Of a stretch of 28,344 nt of DNA, positions 9,794 through 19,291 are shown in pieces (the first letter of the stretch is position 1; each line of letters opens with the position of its first letter). Below the pieces are notes generated by a model. That model did no database searches. It was not told where the DNA came from and saw nothing but the letters and a program-made list of their open reading frames with translations. Source of the stretch: Sandaracinus sp. (GTDB taxonomy: Bacteria; Myxococcota_A; Polyangia; Polyangiales; Houyiibacteriaceae); assembly GCA_020633125.1 (NCBI GenBank), contig JACKEH010000057.1, positions 1-28,344 on the forward strand, in the 5' to 3' direction. Position numbers and translations under genes: made by a program.

Positions 9794-10426
9794 TCAGCGC
9801 GCGTCCAGCCCGCGGGTGGCGCGTGCTCGGCCGCCCACGAGGGAAGGGGCTCTCGGAACCGCCGCGAGGGGCGCGTCGAGATCGTGTGCGCGGATGAACT
9901 GCAAGTTCAGGTAGTTCACGAGCGCGTGGGCCAACATCGCGCCGACGAGGTTGCCGGTCAGCGCGACGACGGCACCGAACGCTAGACCACCGACCACCGC
10001 CACGAGCGTCCACGGCAAGAAGCGGCGGTCCGGTGGTACGTGGACGAGACCGAAGACCAGCGCGGTCAGCGGCAAGCCCAGCGTGGGCTGCATCGCTCCT
10101 CGGAAGAAGAGCTCCTCCGCCATCGCGGAGGCGCCGGCGAAGACGAGGATCTCGCGGTCCGTGAGATCGGGGCCCAACACCTCGCGAAAACCGCGATGCA
10201 TTCGGCGGGCCCATTTGGCATGCCGGACCGCGAGCCGAGACCCTCCGACGAAGAGCGCGGTCAACGCCAAGCCCAACGCCACCGAGAGCGCCCAGGAGCT
10301 CGGCGGTGTGAGCGCGAGCCACGCCGGCACGTCCCACGGCGCGCGTCCCGCGGCCCAAGCCCAAGCCCAAGCCAGGCCGGTCAACGCGGCGTAGGCGACC
10401 AGGGCGGTGAGGGTACGGCGCGTCAC
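9794..10426 (-). CDS. CPBP-family intramembrane metalloprotease
   Basis: This gene encodes 210 residues, from GTG 10426 with no strong ribosome site. It is a hydrophobic protein with about five to six membrane segments. It carries the CPBP (CAAX protease and bacteriocin-processing, formerly Abi) signature: EELFFR with Glu104, Glu105 and Arg109, a FGLVH motif with His129, and HALVN with His167 and Asn171. These match the glutamate and histidine residues of the Rce1-like glutamic/metal-dependent membrane proteases. Family members cleave prenylated or small secreted peptides, or act on membrane sensors; the substrate here is unknown. It lies between the two c-di-GMP enzymes, transcribed divergently from the HD-GYP gene and in line with the cyclase gene 162 bp downstream. 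The C-terminal 30 residues are basic and cytosol-like. Confidence 0.88.
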   Translation of the reverse strand: MTRRTLTALVAYAALTGLAWAWAWAAGRAPWDVPAWLALTPPSSWALSVALGLALTALFVGGSRLAVRHAKWARRMHRGFREVLGPDLTDREILVFAGASAMAEELFFRGAMQPTLGLPLTALVFGLVHVPPDRRFLPWTLVAVVGGLAFGAVVALTGNLVGAMLAHALVNYLNLQFIRAHDLDAPLAAVPRAPSLVGGRARATRGLDAR

Positions 10427-10494
10427 GGAAGTGCGAGGCGACTACCACCCGAGCGGCGACCCTTCAAACCGGAGACCGTCGGGGAGATCGCGAG

Positions 10495-10524
10495 TTGACG
10501 CTTCCGGCGGGAACGCTGTACCAA
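10495..10524 (+). promoter_or_regulatory. Promoter of the HD-GYP regulator gene
   Basis: TTGACG (10495-10500), 18-nt spacer, TACCAA (10519-10524). The -10 is weak, but layout and spacing match other promoters here. It gives a leader of about 25 nt before ATG 10555 and argues against the in-frame TTG at 10495 as the start. Confidence 0.45.
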
Positions 10525-10554
10525 AGTCTCGCTCCGTTTCGGGGCGTTCTCACG

Positions 10555-12048
10555 ATGATGAACTCGGACGAAGAAGCCGCGCGAATCCTGGTCGTCGACG
10601 ACGAGCAGGTCATCCGCGAGATCCTCGCCGACTTCTTGTCGATGGAAGGCTTCGTGGTGCGGACCGCGGCGGACGGGAGCGAGGCGCTCGTCGAGCTCTC
10701 CCGCACGCACTACGACCTGGTGCTCACCGACCTGAAGATGCCGAAAATGGGGGGCCTCGAGCTCCTCGGGGCGATTCAGAAGCACACGCCGAACGTGGTC
10801 ACCGTGATCATGACCGGATTCGGCACGGTCGAGACCGCCATCGACGCGATGAAGCGTGGCGCGTACGACTACATTCTCAAACCTTTCAAGGTTGAGGAGG
10901 TGGTTCACACGATCCGTCGTGGGCTGGAGAAACAGCGTTTGAAGGCGGAGAACATTCGTCTCAAAGAAGCGCTGTCTCTCTACAAGGTAAGCGAAGCGAT
11001 TGCGTCGAGTCTCTCGCTCGAGCAGGTGCTCGGCACGGTGGTCGACGCCGCGTTGCACGAGGTCGATGCCGACCAGGTGGTCGTTCTGCTGAAGGACGGC
11101 ACGGGTGGGTTCTACGAGCGTGTGAACATCGCGCAGGATCGGCTGCCTTACCGGCTGGACGAGCTCGCGGCGCTGGACCCGGGGGAGCTCCTGCGCTTCT
11201 TCGCCGAGGACCGCCCGCTCCGCGTGCACGGCAAACAGGCCTTGCCCTTCTTCCAAGAGCCGCCGGAGAACCCCGAGGTCGGCTCCTTGGTCGTCACGCG
11301 CCTCCGAATCCGAGGCGAAATCATCGGCTTCCTCGCGGCTATCGCGTACACGCGCGGCAAACGTTTCGACGAGGGGCAACGAAAGCTGTTGAGCATCGTC
11401 AGCAACCGCGCTTCGGCTGCGATCGAGAACGCGCGGCTCTACGAGGACCTGCAGGCGACCTTCAAGCAGACGATTCGTGGTCTCGCGAGCGCCATCGACA
11501 AGATGGACCGCTACACGTCCGGTCATTCGGAGCGTGTCGCCGGCTACGCCCAGATTCTGGCGATCAAGCTCGGCATGGACGAGGGGCAGCAGGAGATCGT
11601 TCGCCAATCCGCGCTGATGCACGACATCGGCAAGATTGGTTGCGTCATGAACCTGAACAAACCCGGGAAGCTGTCACAGGAAGAATACGATGTCTTCAAA
11701 CAGCACCCGGACTACGGCCGCGACATCCTCGAGCCGATCGCGTTTCTCCATCCGCTGATTCCGGGCGTGCACCTGCACCACGAGCGTTGGGACGGAAACG
11801 GCTATCCGCTCGGCCTGAAGGCGGCGGAGATTCCGGTCATCGCGCGCATCATCTCGGTGGCCGACACGTACGACGCGATGACGAGCGACCGTGCGTACCG
11901 CAAGGCGCTGCCCCACGAGATCGCGGTGAACGAGATCGAGCGTTGCGCTGGATCGCAGTTCGATCCCGACGTCGCACATCCCTTCGTCGAAGCGATCGAG
12001 GTCGAGCGAGAAGAACGAACGGCGCGCGGCGAGCGTGTCCCGGAGTGA
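10555..12048 (+). CDS. Response regulator: receiver-GAF-HD-GYP c-di-GMP phosphodiesterase
   Basis: This gene encodes 497 residues from ATG 10555, with GGGGCG 8 nt upstream. The receiver domain (9-125) is complete: Asp15-Asp16, phospho-acceptor Asp59 in LVLTDLKMP, Thr87 and Lys109 in KPF. A helical linker leads to a GAF-like domain (about 140-305). The HD-GYP domain (about 310-490) has His324 (GHSERV), the HD pair His356-Asp357 (LMHDIGKIG), and HHERWDGNGYP at 408-418 with GYP at 416-418, so it should hydrolyse c-di-GMP. The activity would be gated by phosphorylation from an unseen histidine kinase and possibly by a GAF ligand. The stop overlaps the start of the membrane glycosyltransferase (GTGA), so the two are translationally coupled. 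Confidence 0.93.
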   Translation: MMNSDEEAARILVVDDEQVIREILADFLSMEGFVVRTAADGSEALVELSRTHYDLVLTDLKMPKMGGLELLGAIQKHTPNVVTVIMTGFGTVETAIDAMKRGAYDYILKPFKVEEVVHTIRRGLEKQRLKAENIRLKEALSLYKVSEAIASSLSLEQVLGTVVDAALHEVDADQVVVLLKDGTGGFYERVNIAQDRLPYRLDELAALDPGELLRFFAEDRPLRVHGKQALPFFQEPPENPEVGSLVVTRLRIRGEIIGFLAAIAYTRGKRFDEGQRKLLSIVSNRASAAIENARLYEDLQATFKQTIRGLASAIDKMDRYTSGHSERVAGYAQILAIKLGMDEGQQEIVRQSALMHDIGKIGCVMNLNKPGKLSQEEYDVFKQHPDYGRDILEPIAFLHPLIPGVHLHHERWDGNGYPLGLKAAEIPVIARIISVADTYDAMTSDRAYRKALPHEIAVNEIERCAGSQFDPDVAHPFVEAIEVEREERTARGERVPE

Positions 12049-13451
12049 GCGCAGACACGGCGATCGTTGAGCCCGAGGGCTCGGCGCGTCGTGACGGCGC
12101 CACCGAGCGTCTGGCGGCTCCGACGATCGCCTACGTGGTCGTCACGTGTGTGCTTTTCGCCATCGCGTGGGGCTTCACGGTCGACGACGCGTTTCTCGTC
12201 GCGCGATACGCACGTCGTGCGAGCGAAGGGCTCGGTTGGACGTTTCGCGACGGCCCCGCGACGGACGGCATCACCGGGCCGGCGTGGATCGTTCCCGGGG
12301 TGGTCGGCACCTGGATCGGCGTGGGCGCGCCGTTGGCCCAGAAGGTGGTCGGAGCGGCGACGCTGCTCGGCGCGGGATGTTTCGCGCTGCGACGAAGTCG
12401 TGCGCCGTGGCTCACGGCGGCGGTCTTGGCCTTTCAGGCGAGCGCGGTGGCGTGGGGCGTCGCGGGTCTGGAGACCGGGGCGGCCACCTTCGCTGCGACC
12501 GTGGCACTGCTCGGGCGGCCGGGCTGGACGCGAGGTGCGGCGTTGGCGTCGTTGCCTTGGTTTCGACCGGAAGCGGCGGTCTTGGTGCTCGCGGTGCTCG
12601 TCGCTTCTCGTGCGTCGCGTCGCGAGTGGGGCCTGGTGCTCGCGAGCGGCGTCGCGGCCGTCGCGTTTCGCGCCGTGCTCTTCGGGGGGGTGCTTCCGCT
12701 CGCGTTCTTCGCCAAATCGGGGAGCCTCGCGGAGGGGGGTCCCTACGTCCTGGTGGGGGTCACGCTCACCACGGGGCTTGGTGGGGCGTGGCTGGCGTGG
12801 CGGAGCGAAGCGCGTGCGGTCGTGGTGCCCGTCGCGCTCTTCGCCGTGACGGTCGCGGTGGCCGGGGGCGATTGGATGCCGGGGTGGCGGCTCTTGGTCC
12901 CCGTGCTTCCGGCGTACGCGTGGGCGGTCGGCGAAGGGTTCGCGCGTGGAGGCGGCAAGCCGGCGCGTGTCGCGGCGATCGCAGCGTGTGGTGTGCCCGT
13001 GTTGATGCTGGTCTCGCAGATCGGGCCGTGGCGGGCGGCGGGGGAGCTCGACGCGCCACGGCGGGCTCTGGCGGAGCGGCTCGCCTCCGTGGAAAGCGTG
13101 GCGTTGGTCGACGTGGGCGCTCTCGTGTGGGCGAGCGACGTCGACGTGCTCGACCTCGGGGGGCTCACCGATCCGGTCGTCGCGCGCTGGGAAGGCGGCC
13201 ACCTCGAGAAACGCATCGACGTCGCCTACCTCGCGGCGCGCGACCCCGAGGTGATCTTGCTGCACACCGAGCAGGAGCCGGAGATCGACGACGTCGGGCG
13301 TCTGGTGCGACTGGCGGGATTCCCGGTCGAGCGAAGCGTCGCGGCGCATCCGTGGACGCGCATGCACTACGAGGCGACCGAGGTGTTGGCGCTGCGCGAG
13401 GGCTACGCGTACGTCTGGCTTCGACGACGTGCGCTGCCGCTCGCGGAGTGA
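12045..13451 (+). CDS. Multi-pass membrane glycosyltransferase, GT-C fold (AftB-like)
   Basis: This gene encodes 468 residues. GTG 12045 overlaps the TGA of the HD-GYP gene. About eight to ten hydrophobic segments are visible in the first 330 residues. The first loop has the GT-C acidic motif: FTVDDAFLVARYARRASEGL with Asp47-Asp48, which normally binds the lipid-phosphate donor. A second family motif, GGDWMPGWRLLVPVLP (about 271-287), resembles the actinobacterial terminal arabinofuranosyltransferase AftB and related polyprenyl-phosphate-sugar transferases. The C-terminal 150 residues form a soluble, probably periplasmic domain (SVALVDVGALVWASDVDVLD). It would add a sugar from a lipid carrier to an envelope glycan or protein. 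Coupling to a c-di-GMP phosphodiesterase hints at a role in surface polysaccharide (inference). The sugar and acceptor are unknown. Confidence 0.72.
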   Translation: MSADTAIVEPEGSARRDGATERLAAPTIAYVVVTCVLFAIAWGFTVDDAFLVARYARRASEGLGWTFRDGPATDGITGPAWIVPGVVGTWIGVGAPLAQKVVGAATLLGAGCFALRRSRAPWLTAAVLAFQASAVAWGVAGLETGAATFAATVALLGRPGWTRGAALASLPWFRPEAAVLVLAVLVASRASRREWGLVLASGVAAVAFRAVLFGGVLPLAFFAKSGSLAEGGPYVLVGVTLTTGLGGAWLAWRSEARAVVVPVALFAVTVAVAGGDWMPGWRLLVPVLPAYAWAVGEGFARGGGKPARVAAIAACGVPVLMLVSQIGPWRAAGELDAPRRALAERLASVESVALVDVGALVWASDVDVLDLGGLTDPVVARWEGGHLEKRIDVAYLAARDPEVILLHTEQEPEIDDVGRLVRLAGFPVERSVAAHPWTRMHYEATEVLALREGYAYVWLRRRALPLAE

Positions 13452-13465
13452 TCTCGCACCATTCT

Positions 13466-13550
13466 CACGGGCACGGGCACGGGCACGGGCACGGGCACGA
13501 CGGACCGTCAGGGCGGGCAAGCGCTCGCGGAGACGGGCACGGGCACGGGT
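13466..13550 (+). repeat. CACGGG hexanucleotide tract, G-quadruplex-like
   Basis: Five exact tandem CACGGG units (13466-13495) are followed by two more GGG runs (13511-13517) and a second cluster of about three units (13533-13550). The plus strand has about ten GGG runs in 85 nt, most separated by 3 nt, which fits the G3N3 quadruplex rule. It fills the 114-bp gap between two converging genes, where no ordinary hairpin terminator is visible. Confidence 0.85.
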
Positions 13551-13565
13551 CCGCGCGAGGGGCCG

Positions 13566-14558
13566 TCAGCGCGTGATCTCCGTGCCGATGCCGTGGTCGG
13601 TGAAGAGCTCGAGGAGCACCGCGTGTTGGGTGCGGCCGTCGATGATGTGGGTCTTCTTCACGCCGCCCGCGAGGGCGTCGAGCGCGCACGCGACCTTCGG
13701 AATCATGCCCCCGTCGATGACGCCCTGCGCGCGGAGGTCGCTGGCTTCGGTCGCGGAGAGCGAGCTCATCACCTCGCCGTTCGCGCCGCGCACGCCTTCG
13801 ATGTCCGTCATGAGCACGAGCTTTCGGGCGCCGAGGGCTTCGGCGACCTTGCCCGCGACGGTGTCGGCGTTGACGTTCAACGAGCGACCCTCTTCGTCGA
13901 CCGCGATGGGCGCGATGACGGGGATGAAGCCGGCGTCGACGAGGCCACGGACGACGTCGGGGCGGACGTGCGTGACCTGTCCGACGCGGCCGGGGTCGAC
14001 CGACTTGCCGGACTTCGTCTTCATCTCTTTCACGCGCGTCGCGCGGACGAAGTTGTCGTCGCGGCCGGTGAGCCCCACGGCGCGGCCCCCGTGGTTGCCC
14101 ACGAGGGAGACGATCTCTTGGTTGATGCGACCGCCGAGGACCATCTCGACGACCTCCATCGTGCGGTCGTCGGTGACGCGAAGTCCGTCGAGGCGCTCGG
14201 AGACCACGCCCATCGAGGCGAGGGTGGCGTCGATCTGGGGTCCGCCGCCGTGCACGATCACCGGGTGGAGGCCGACGTATTTCATCAGCACCACGTCGCG
14301 CGCGAAGCTGTCGCGCAGCTCCGGATCGATCATCGCGTGGCCGCCGTATTTGAGGACGAAGACCTCGCCGTGAAAGCGACGGATGTAGGGGAGGGCCTCG
14401 AGAAGGGTTCCGGCCTTGTCGACGAGGTGCTGCATTTCGGCCGCGGTATAGCAGGCCCGCGGCGGGTCGCGACGTGGCGGGGCGGGCGGCTCGGGGGCGC
14501 GTAGCAACGCGAGCGGGACGCGGGGGACGAAGGCTTCGTAGGGCGCGAGCTCGGTCAT
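13566..14558 (-). CDS. argB: Acetylglutamate kinase
   Basis: This gene encodes 330 residues and phosphorylates N-acetyl-L-glutamate, the second step of arginine synthesis, in the cytoplasm. Visible amino-acid-kinase motifs are VLKYGGHAM (Lys70), VHGGGPQI (102-109), GLRVTDDRTMEVVEMVLGG, FIPVIAPI, LNVNADTVAGKVAEAL, KLVLMTDIEGV and DGGMIPKV. The family is usually about 290-300 residues. The extra 41 residues before Met42 (14435) are Pro-rich, so translation might start there instead; codon usage in the extension looks coding-like and AGG precedes ATG 14558, so I kept the longer form. The segment LLEALPYIRRF (52-62) matches the N-terminal helix of hexameric, arginine-inhibited enzymes such as that of Pseudomonas, so feedback inhibition by arginine is expected. 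No other arg gene is nearby. Confidence 0.93.
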   Translation of the reverse strand: MTELAPYEAFVPRVPLALLRAPEPPAPPRRDPPRACYTAAEMQHLVDKAGTLLEALPYIRRFHGEVFVLKYGGHAMIDPELRDSFARDVVLMKYVGLHPVIVHGGGPQIDATLASMGVVSERLDGLRVTDDRTMEVVEMVLGGRINQEIVSLVGNHGGRAVGLTGRDDNFVRATRVKEMKTKSGKSVDPGRVGQVTHVRPDVVRGLVDAGFIPVIAPIAVDEEGRSLNVNADTVAGKVAEALGARKLVLMTDIEGVRGANGEVMSSLSATEASDLRAQGVIDGGMIPKVACALDALAGGVKKTHIIDGRTQHAVLLELFTDHGIGTEITR

Positions 14559-14735
14559 GGCGCCTAGGTCGCGCCGTTTCGTGAGCGGCGCGTGGCTCGT
14601 GCGTGACGGAGCGTCGACGCCGGGCCCTCGTCACGTGGCCGACGCCTTCGCGATGCCGCGCGGTTGCCCGTCGGCCGGCGTCGGGCGATCCGAGACGGAC
14701 GAACGACGCCCCCGACGAGCGAATCGACGAGGGCG

Positions 14736-14774
14736 CGTTTCGAGGGCCGGACTCGAAGAGCCCGTCTCGAAACG
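14736..14774 (-). terminator. Possible terminator after the valS-coupled gene
   Basis: A perfect 9-bp inverted repeat (CGTTTCGAG / CTCGAAACG) has a 21-nt loop and lies 8 nt beyond the stop of the minus-strand gene ending at 14783. There is no T-run, so it may be weak or Rho-aided. The rest of the 224-bp gap (14559-14735) should hold the argB promoter, but I see no clear one. Confidence 0.4.
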
Positions 14775-14782
14775 AGGTGCGG

Positions 14783-15268
14783 TCAGCCGCGCACGTACCA
14801 GCTCTCGTTCACGAGCTGCAGGCCGTCGTCCATCGTGAAGGTCTGCACGACGTGAAGCTCGCGTCCGTCCTCGGAGAGGGTTCGGCGAACGTGAGCGCGC
14901 GGCTCTTCGCCTCGAAACGCGGTGCTGTCGAGGGTCCGCGTGTCGACGAGGGACATCGCGAGCGTGTCGACGGGCGCGGGTGGCCGAATGGAGCTCGGGC
15001 GCTCCTCTTCTTCGTCGGGCGCGGGCGCTTCGGCGGTGGGTGGCGTCGGTGCGGAGATGGGGCGCGCCACGCCGTCCACGGGCGCGACGAGCGCGAGCGA
15101 GAGCGACTCGCCCTCCGCGCTCACCCACGCCATCGCGATGCGGAGCGCGGCGACGCCGTCTTGCTCGACCGTCTCGAGCACGTACGTCGCGCGTTGGGGC
15201 GCGCCGCCGACCTCGTAAACCGAGCGCGCGGGATCGAGCTGCCAGACACCGAGGAAGGGGTCGATCAT
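14783..15268 (-). CDS. Conserved-type hypothetical protein, possible lipocalin-like fold
   Basis: This gene encodes 161 residues with no signal peptide or membrane helix. The ATG at 15268 follows the valS stop by one nt, and its ribosome site lies within the last valS codons. The opening, FLGVWQLDPARSVYEVGGAP, resembles small bacterial proteins with a GTWKLDPAKSKYEPGP-type start that are thought to form a lipocalin-like beta barrel. Residues about 70-100 are a Pro/Glu-rich insertion (PTPPTAEAPAPDEEEERPSS) splitting two beta-rich halves, and the tail (VVQTFTMDDGLQLVNESWY) closes the pattern. No catalytic site is visible. The fold suggests binding of a small hydrophobic ligand, but this is a guess. 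Confidence 0.7.
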   Translation of the reverse strand: MIDPFLGVWQLDPARSVYEVGGAPQRATYVLETVEQDGVAALRIAMAWVSAEGESLSLALVAPVDGVARPISAPTPPTAEAPAPDEEEERPSSIRPPAPVDTLAMSLVDTRTLDSTAFRGEEPRAHVRRTLSEDGRELHVVQTFTMDDGLQLVNESWYVRG

Positions 15269-15269
15269 C

Positions 15270-18092
<2,823 letters not shown>

Positions 18093-18133
18093 CACGGATC
18101 TCGAAGGGAAAGGCGCGCGGAAGCGCGGAGTCC

Positions 18134-18163
18134 AGGCATGTTCGCCCTCGGGCGCGAGGTCAA
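18134..18163 (-). promoter_or_regulatory. Possible valS promoter
   Basis: On the minus strand TTGACC (18163-18158) is followed after 18 nt by ATGCCT (18139-18134). The -35 matches other sites in this window, but the -10 is poor. It would give a leader of about 35-40 nt before ATG 18092. Confidence 0.3.
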
Positions 18164-18178
18164 GGTCGGCCAACGCGA

Positions 18179-18206
18179 AGAAGCCCGGCGTTTCGGCCGG
18201 GCTTCT
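18179..18206 (-). terminator. Terminator after the response regulator gene
   Basis: An 11-bp stem (AGAAGCCCGGC / GCCGGGCTTCT on the minus strand) with a 6-nt loop begins 35 nt after the stop at 18242. It is followed by a short T-rich stretch. It isolates valS from the upstream gene. Confidence 0.7.
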
Positions 18207-18241
18207 CGGTTTCTCGAAGAGGCTCCTCTCGGAGCGTGCGC

Positions 18242-19132
18242 TCACTCGCGGGTGAGGCGCTGAATCTCTTCTCGAATCAAGGTCTCGGCCAGATCCGGGA
18301 CGACCTCCCAGACGACCTGCTCGACGACCTCGCGGCTCAGGGCGAGCACGCCTTCGATCTGTTCCTTGGTCAGCCCGAGGCCCTCGAGCTTCGCGGCCAT
18401 GCCGCTGTCGACTGCCGCCGCCGCGACCGCGGGCATCGCGGGACGAGACGCCGGCTTGGCCGGAGCCGCCGCAGGCGCCGGAGCGGGCTTCGGCGGGGCC
18501 GCGAAGGTGCGGGCCGGAGCGGCCGGAGCGGGCTTGGGCGCGACGGGGCGGGCGGCCGGCGCGGGACCGGGCACCACCTCTTCTTCGGCGAGCTCGAGCA
18601 CCGGCTTGGCGGCCGGGGGCGCAGGCGGCGCGGGAGGAGGCGGAACGGGCGGAGCGCCGAACGCCATCGTCTGCTTGCGGGCCGGAGCCGCGGGGGGCGG
18701 CGCCGGAGGGGCCGCGGGAGCCGGAGCGGGAGCCGCCATGGCGGGCGTCGAGGCCGCACGACGGGGGCGGCGCATCACGTCCGCGACCTTGTCGAGCACC
18801 ACCTGGGTGTCGAAGGGCTTGGCCACGTGATCGTCCACGCCACTGGCGCGACCTTTCCCCTCGTCGAAGGGGTGGTGCTGACTGGCGAGAAGAATCACCG
18901 CCGTGTTCGCGAGCGCGGGGTCCGACTTCAACGCCGACGCGAGGGCGTAGCCGTCCGTTCCAGCGAGCGCGGCGTCTGCGAAGACCACGTCGGGCGGCGC
19001 TTGGCGGGCCTTCGTGAGGGCCTCCTCCGCCGAGGACGCGGTGACCACGACGGCGTCCTCGCCGGCGAAGGTCATCCCCAGGATCTTCCGCATCGTCGCG
19101 CTGTCGTCGACGGCCAGGATTTTCACCGTCAC
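18242..19132 (-). CDS. Response regulator: CheY-like receiver, Pro/Ala linker, conserved helical tail
   Basis: This gene encodes 296 residues. AGGAGG lies 4 nt before GTG 19132; a second GTG at 19126 has 10-nt spacing and may be the true start. The receiver (1-122) has Asp9-Asp10, phospho-acceptor Asp53 in VVFADAALAGTDGY, and Lys in HVAKPF. A linker of about 115 residues is almost all Pro and Ala (PAPAPAAPPAPPPAAPA), with a TMAFGAPPVP insert and a LELAEEEVVPG acidic patch. The last 50 residues form a helical domain ending VEQVVWEVVPDLAETLIREE, a tail I recall from receiver proteins of delta-type proteobacteria; its function is unknown to me. There is no DNA-binding or enzymatic output domain, so it probably works by protein contact. 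It has its own promoter and terminator. Confidence 0.85.
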   Translation of the reverse strand: MTVKILAVDDSATMRKILGMTFAGEDAVVVTASSAEEALTKARQAPPDVVFADAALAGTDGYALASALKSDPALANTAVILLASQHHPFDEGKGRASGVDDHVAKPFDTQVVLDKVADVMRRPRRAASTPAMAAPAPAPAAPPAPPPAAPARKQTMAFGAPPVPPPPAPPAPPAAKPVLELAEEEVVPGPAPAARPVAPKPAPAAPARTFAAPPKPAPAPAAAPAKPASRPAMPAVAAAAVDSGMAAKLEGLGLTKEQIEGVLALSREVVEQVVWEVVPDLAETLIREEIQRLTRE

Positions 19133-19185
19133 CGAGCCTCCTGCCCCGCGTGCACTGAGATTGAGGAGCGCATCGCGGCTAGAAG

Positions 19186-19215
19186 GAAATACGCGAGATC
19201 ACTGGAACGGGTCAA
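19186..19215 (-). promoter_or_regulatory. Promoter of the response regulator gene
   Basis: On the minus strand TTGACC (19215-19210), 18-nt spacer, TATTTC (19191-19186). It gives a leader of about 47 nt to GTG 19132, containing the AGGAGG ribosome site. Confidence 0.55.
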
Positions 19216-19221
19216 GAACGA

Positions 19222-19246
19222 GGCGCCTTCTCGTCGGGAAAGCGCC
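19222..19246 (-). terminator. Possible terminator of the MFS/spermidine-synthase-like gene
   Basis: On the minus strand GGCGCTTT, 9-nt loop, AAGGCGCC form an 8-bp stem with one G-T pair, 45 nt after the stop at 19292. It is followed by a T-rich TCGTTCTT and lies immediately before the next gene's -35 box. Confidence 0.5.
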
Positions 19247-19291
19247 ACCCCCTTCCGCCCGGCCGCGGGGGCTCTTCGTCCAGGCGTCTCG

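Noticed and set aside
10495..10554. TTG 10495 as start of the HD-GYP regulator
   Set aside because: It coincides with the -35 box of a promoter candidate; ATG 10555 has a ribosome site and directly precedes the receiver domain.
13466..13550. CRISPR-like or coding reading of the CACGGG tract
   Set aside because: Units are 6 nt with no spacers, and the Cys-Pro frame on the minus strand is only a translation of the repeat.
14559..14782. Possible short gene between argB and the valS-coupled gene
   Set aside because: Open frames here have no ribosome site, poor codon bias and only Arg/Ser-rich products; the stretch holds a hairpin and presumably the argB promoter.
18093..18241. T-box or other riboswitch leader before valS
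   Set aside because: Only about 150 nt, no T-box consensus (GGNACC) and no antiterminator-like alternative fold; the one hairpin serves the upstream gene.
18093..18245. 51-codon N-terminal extension of valS
   Set aside because: Not present in the family as I know it, and it would cover a terminator hairpin and a promoter-like site.
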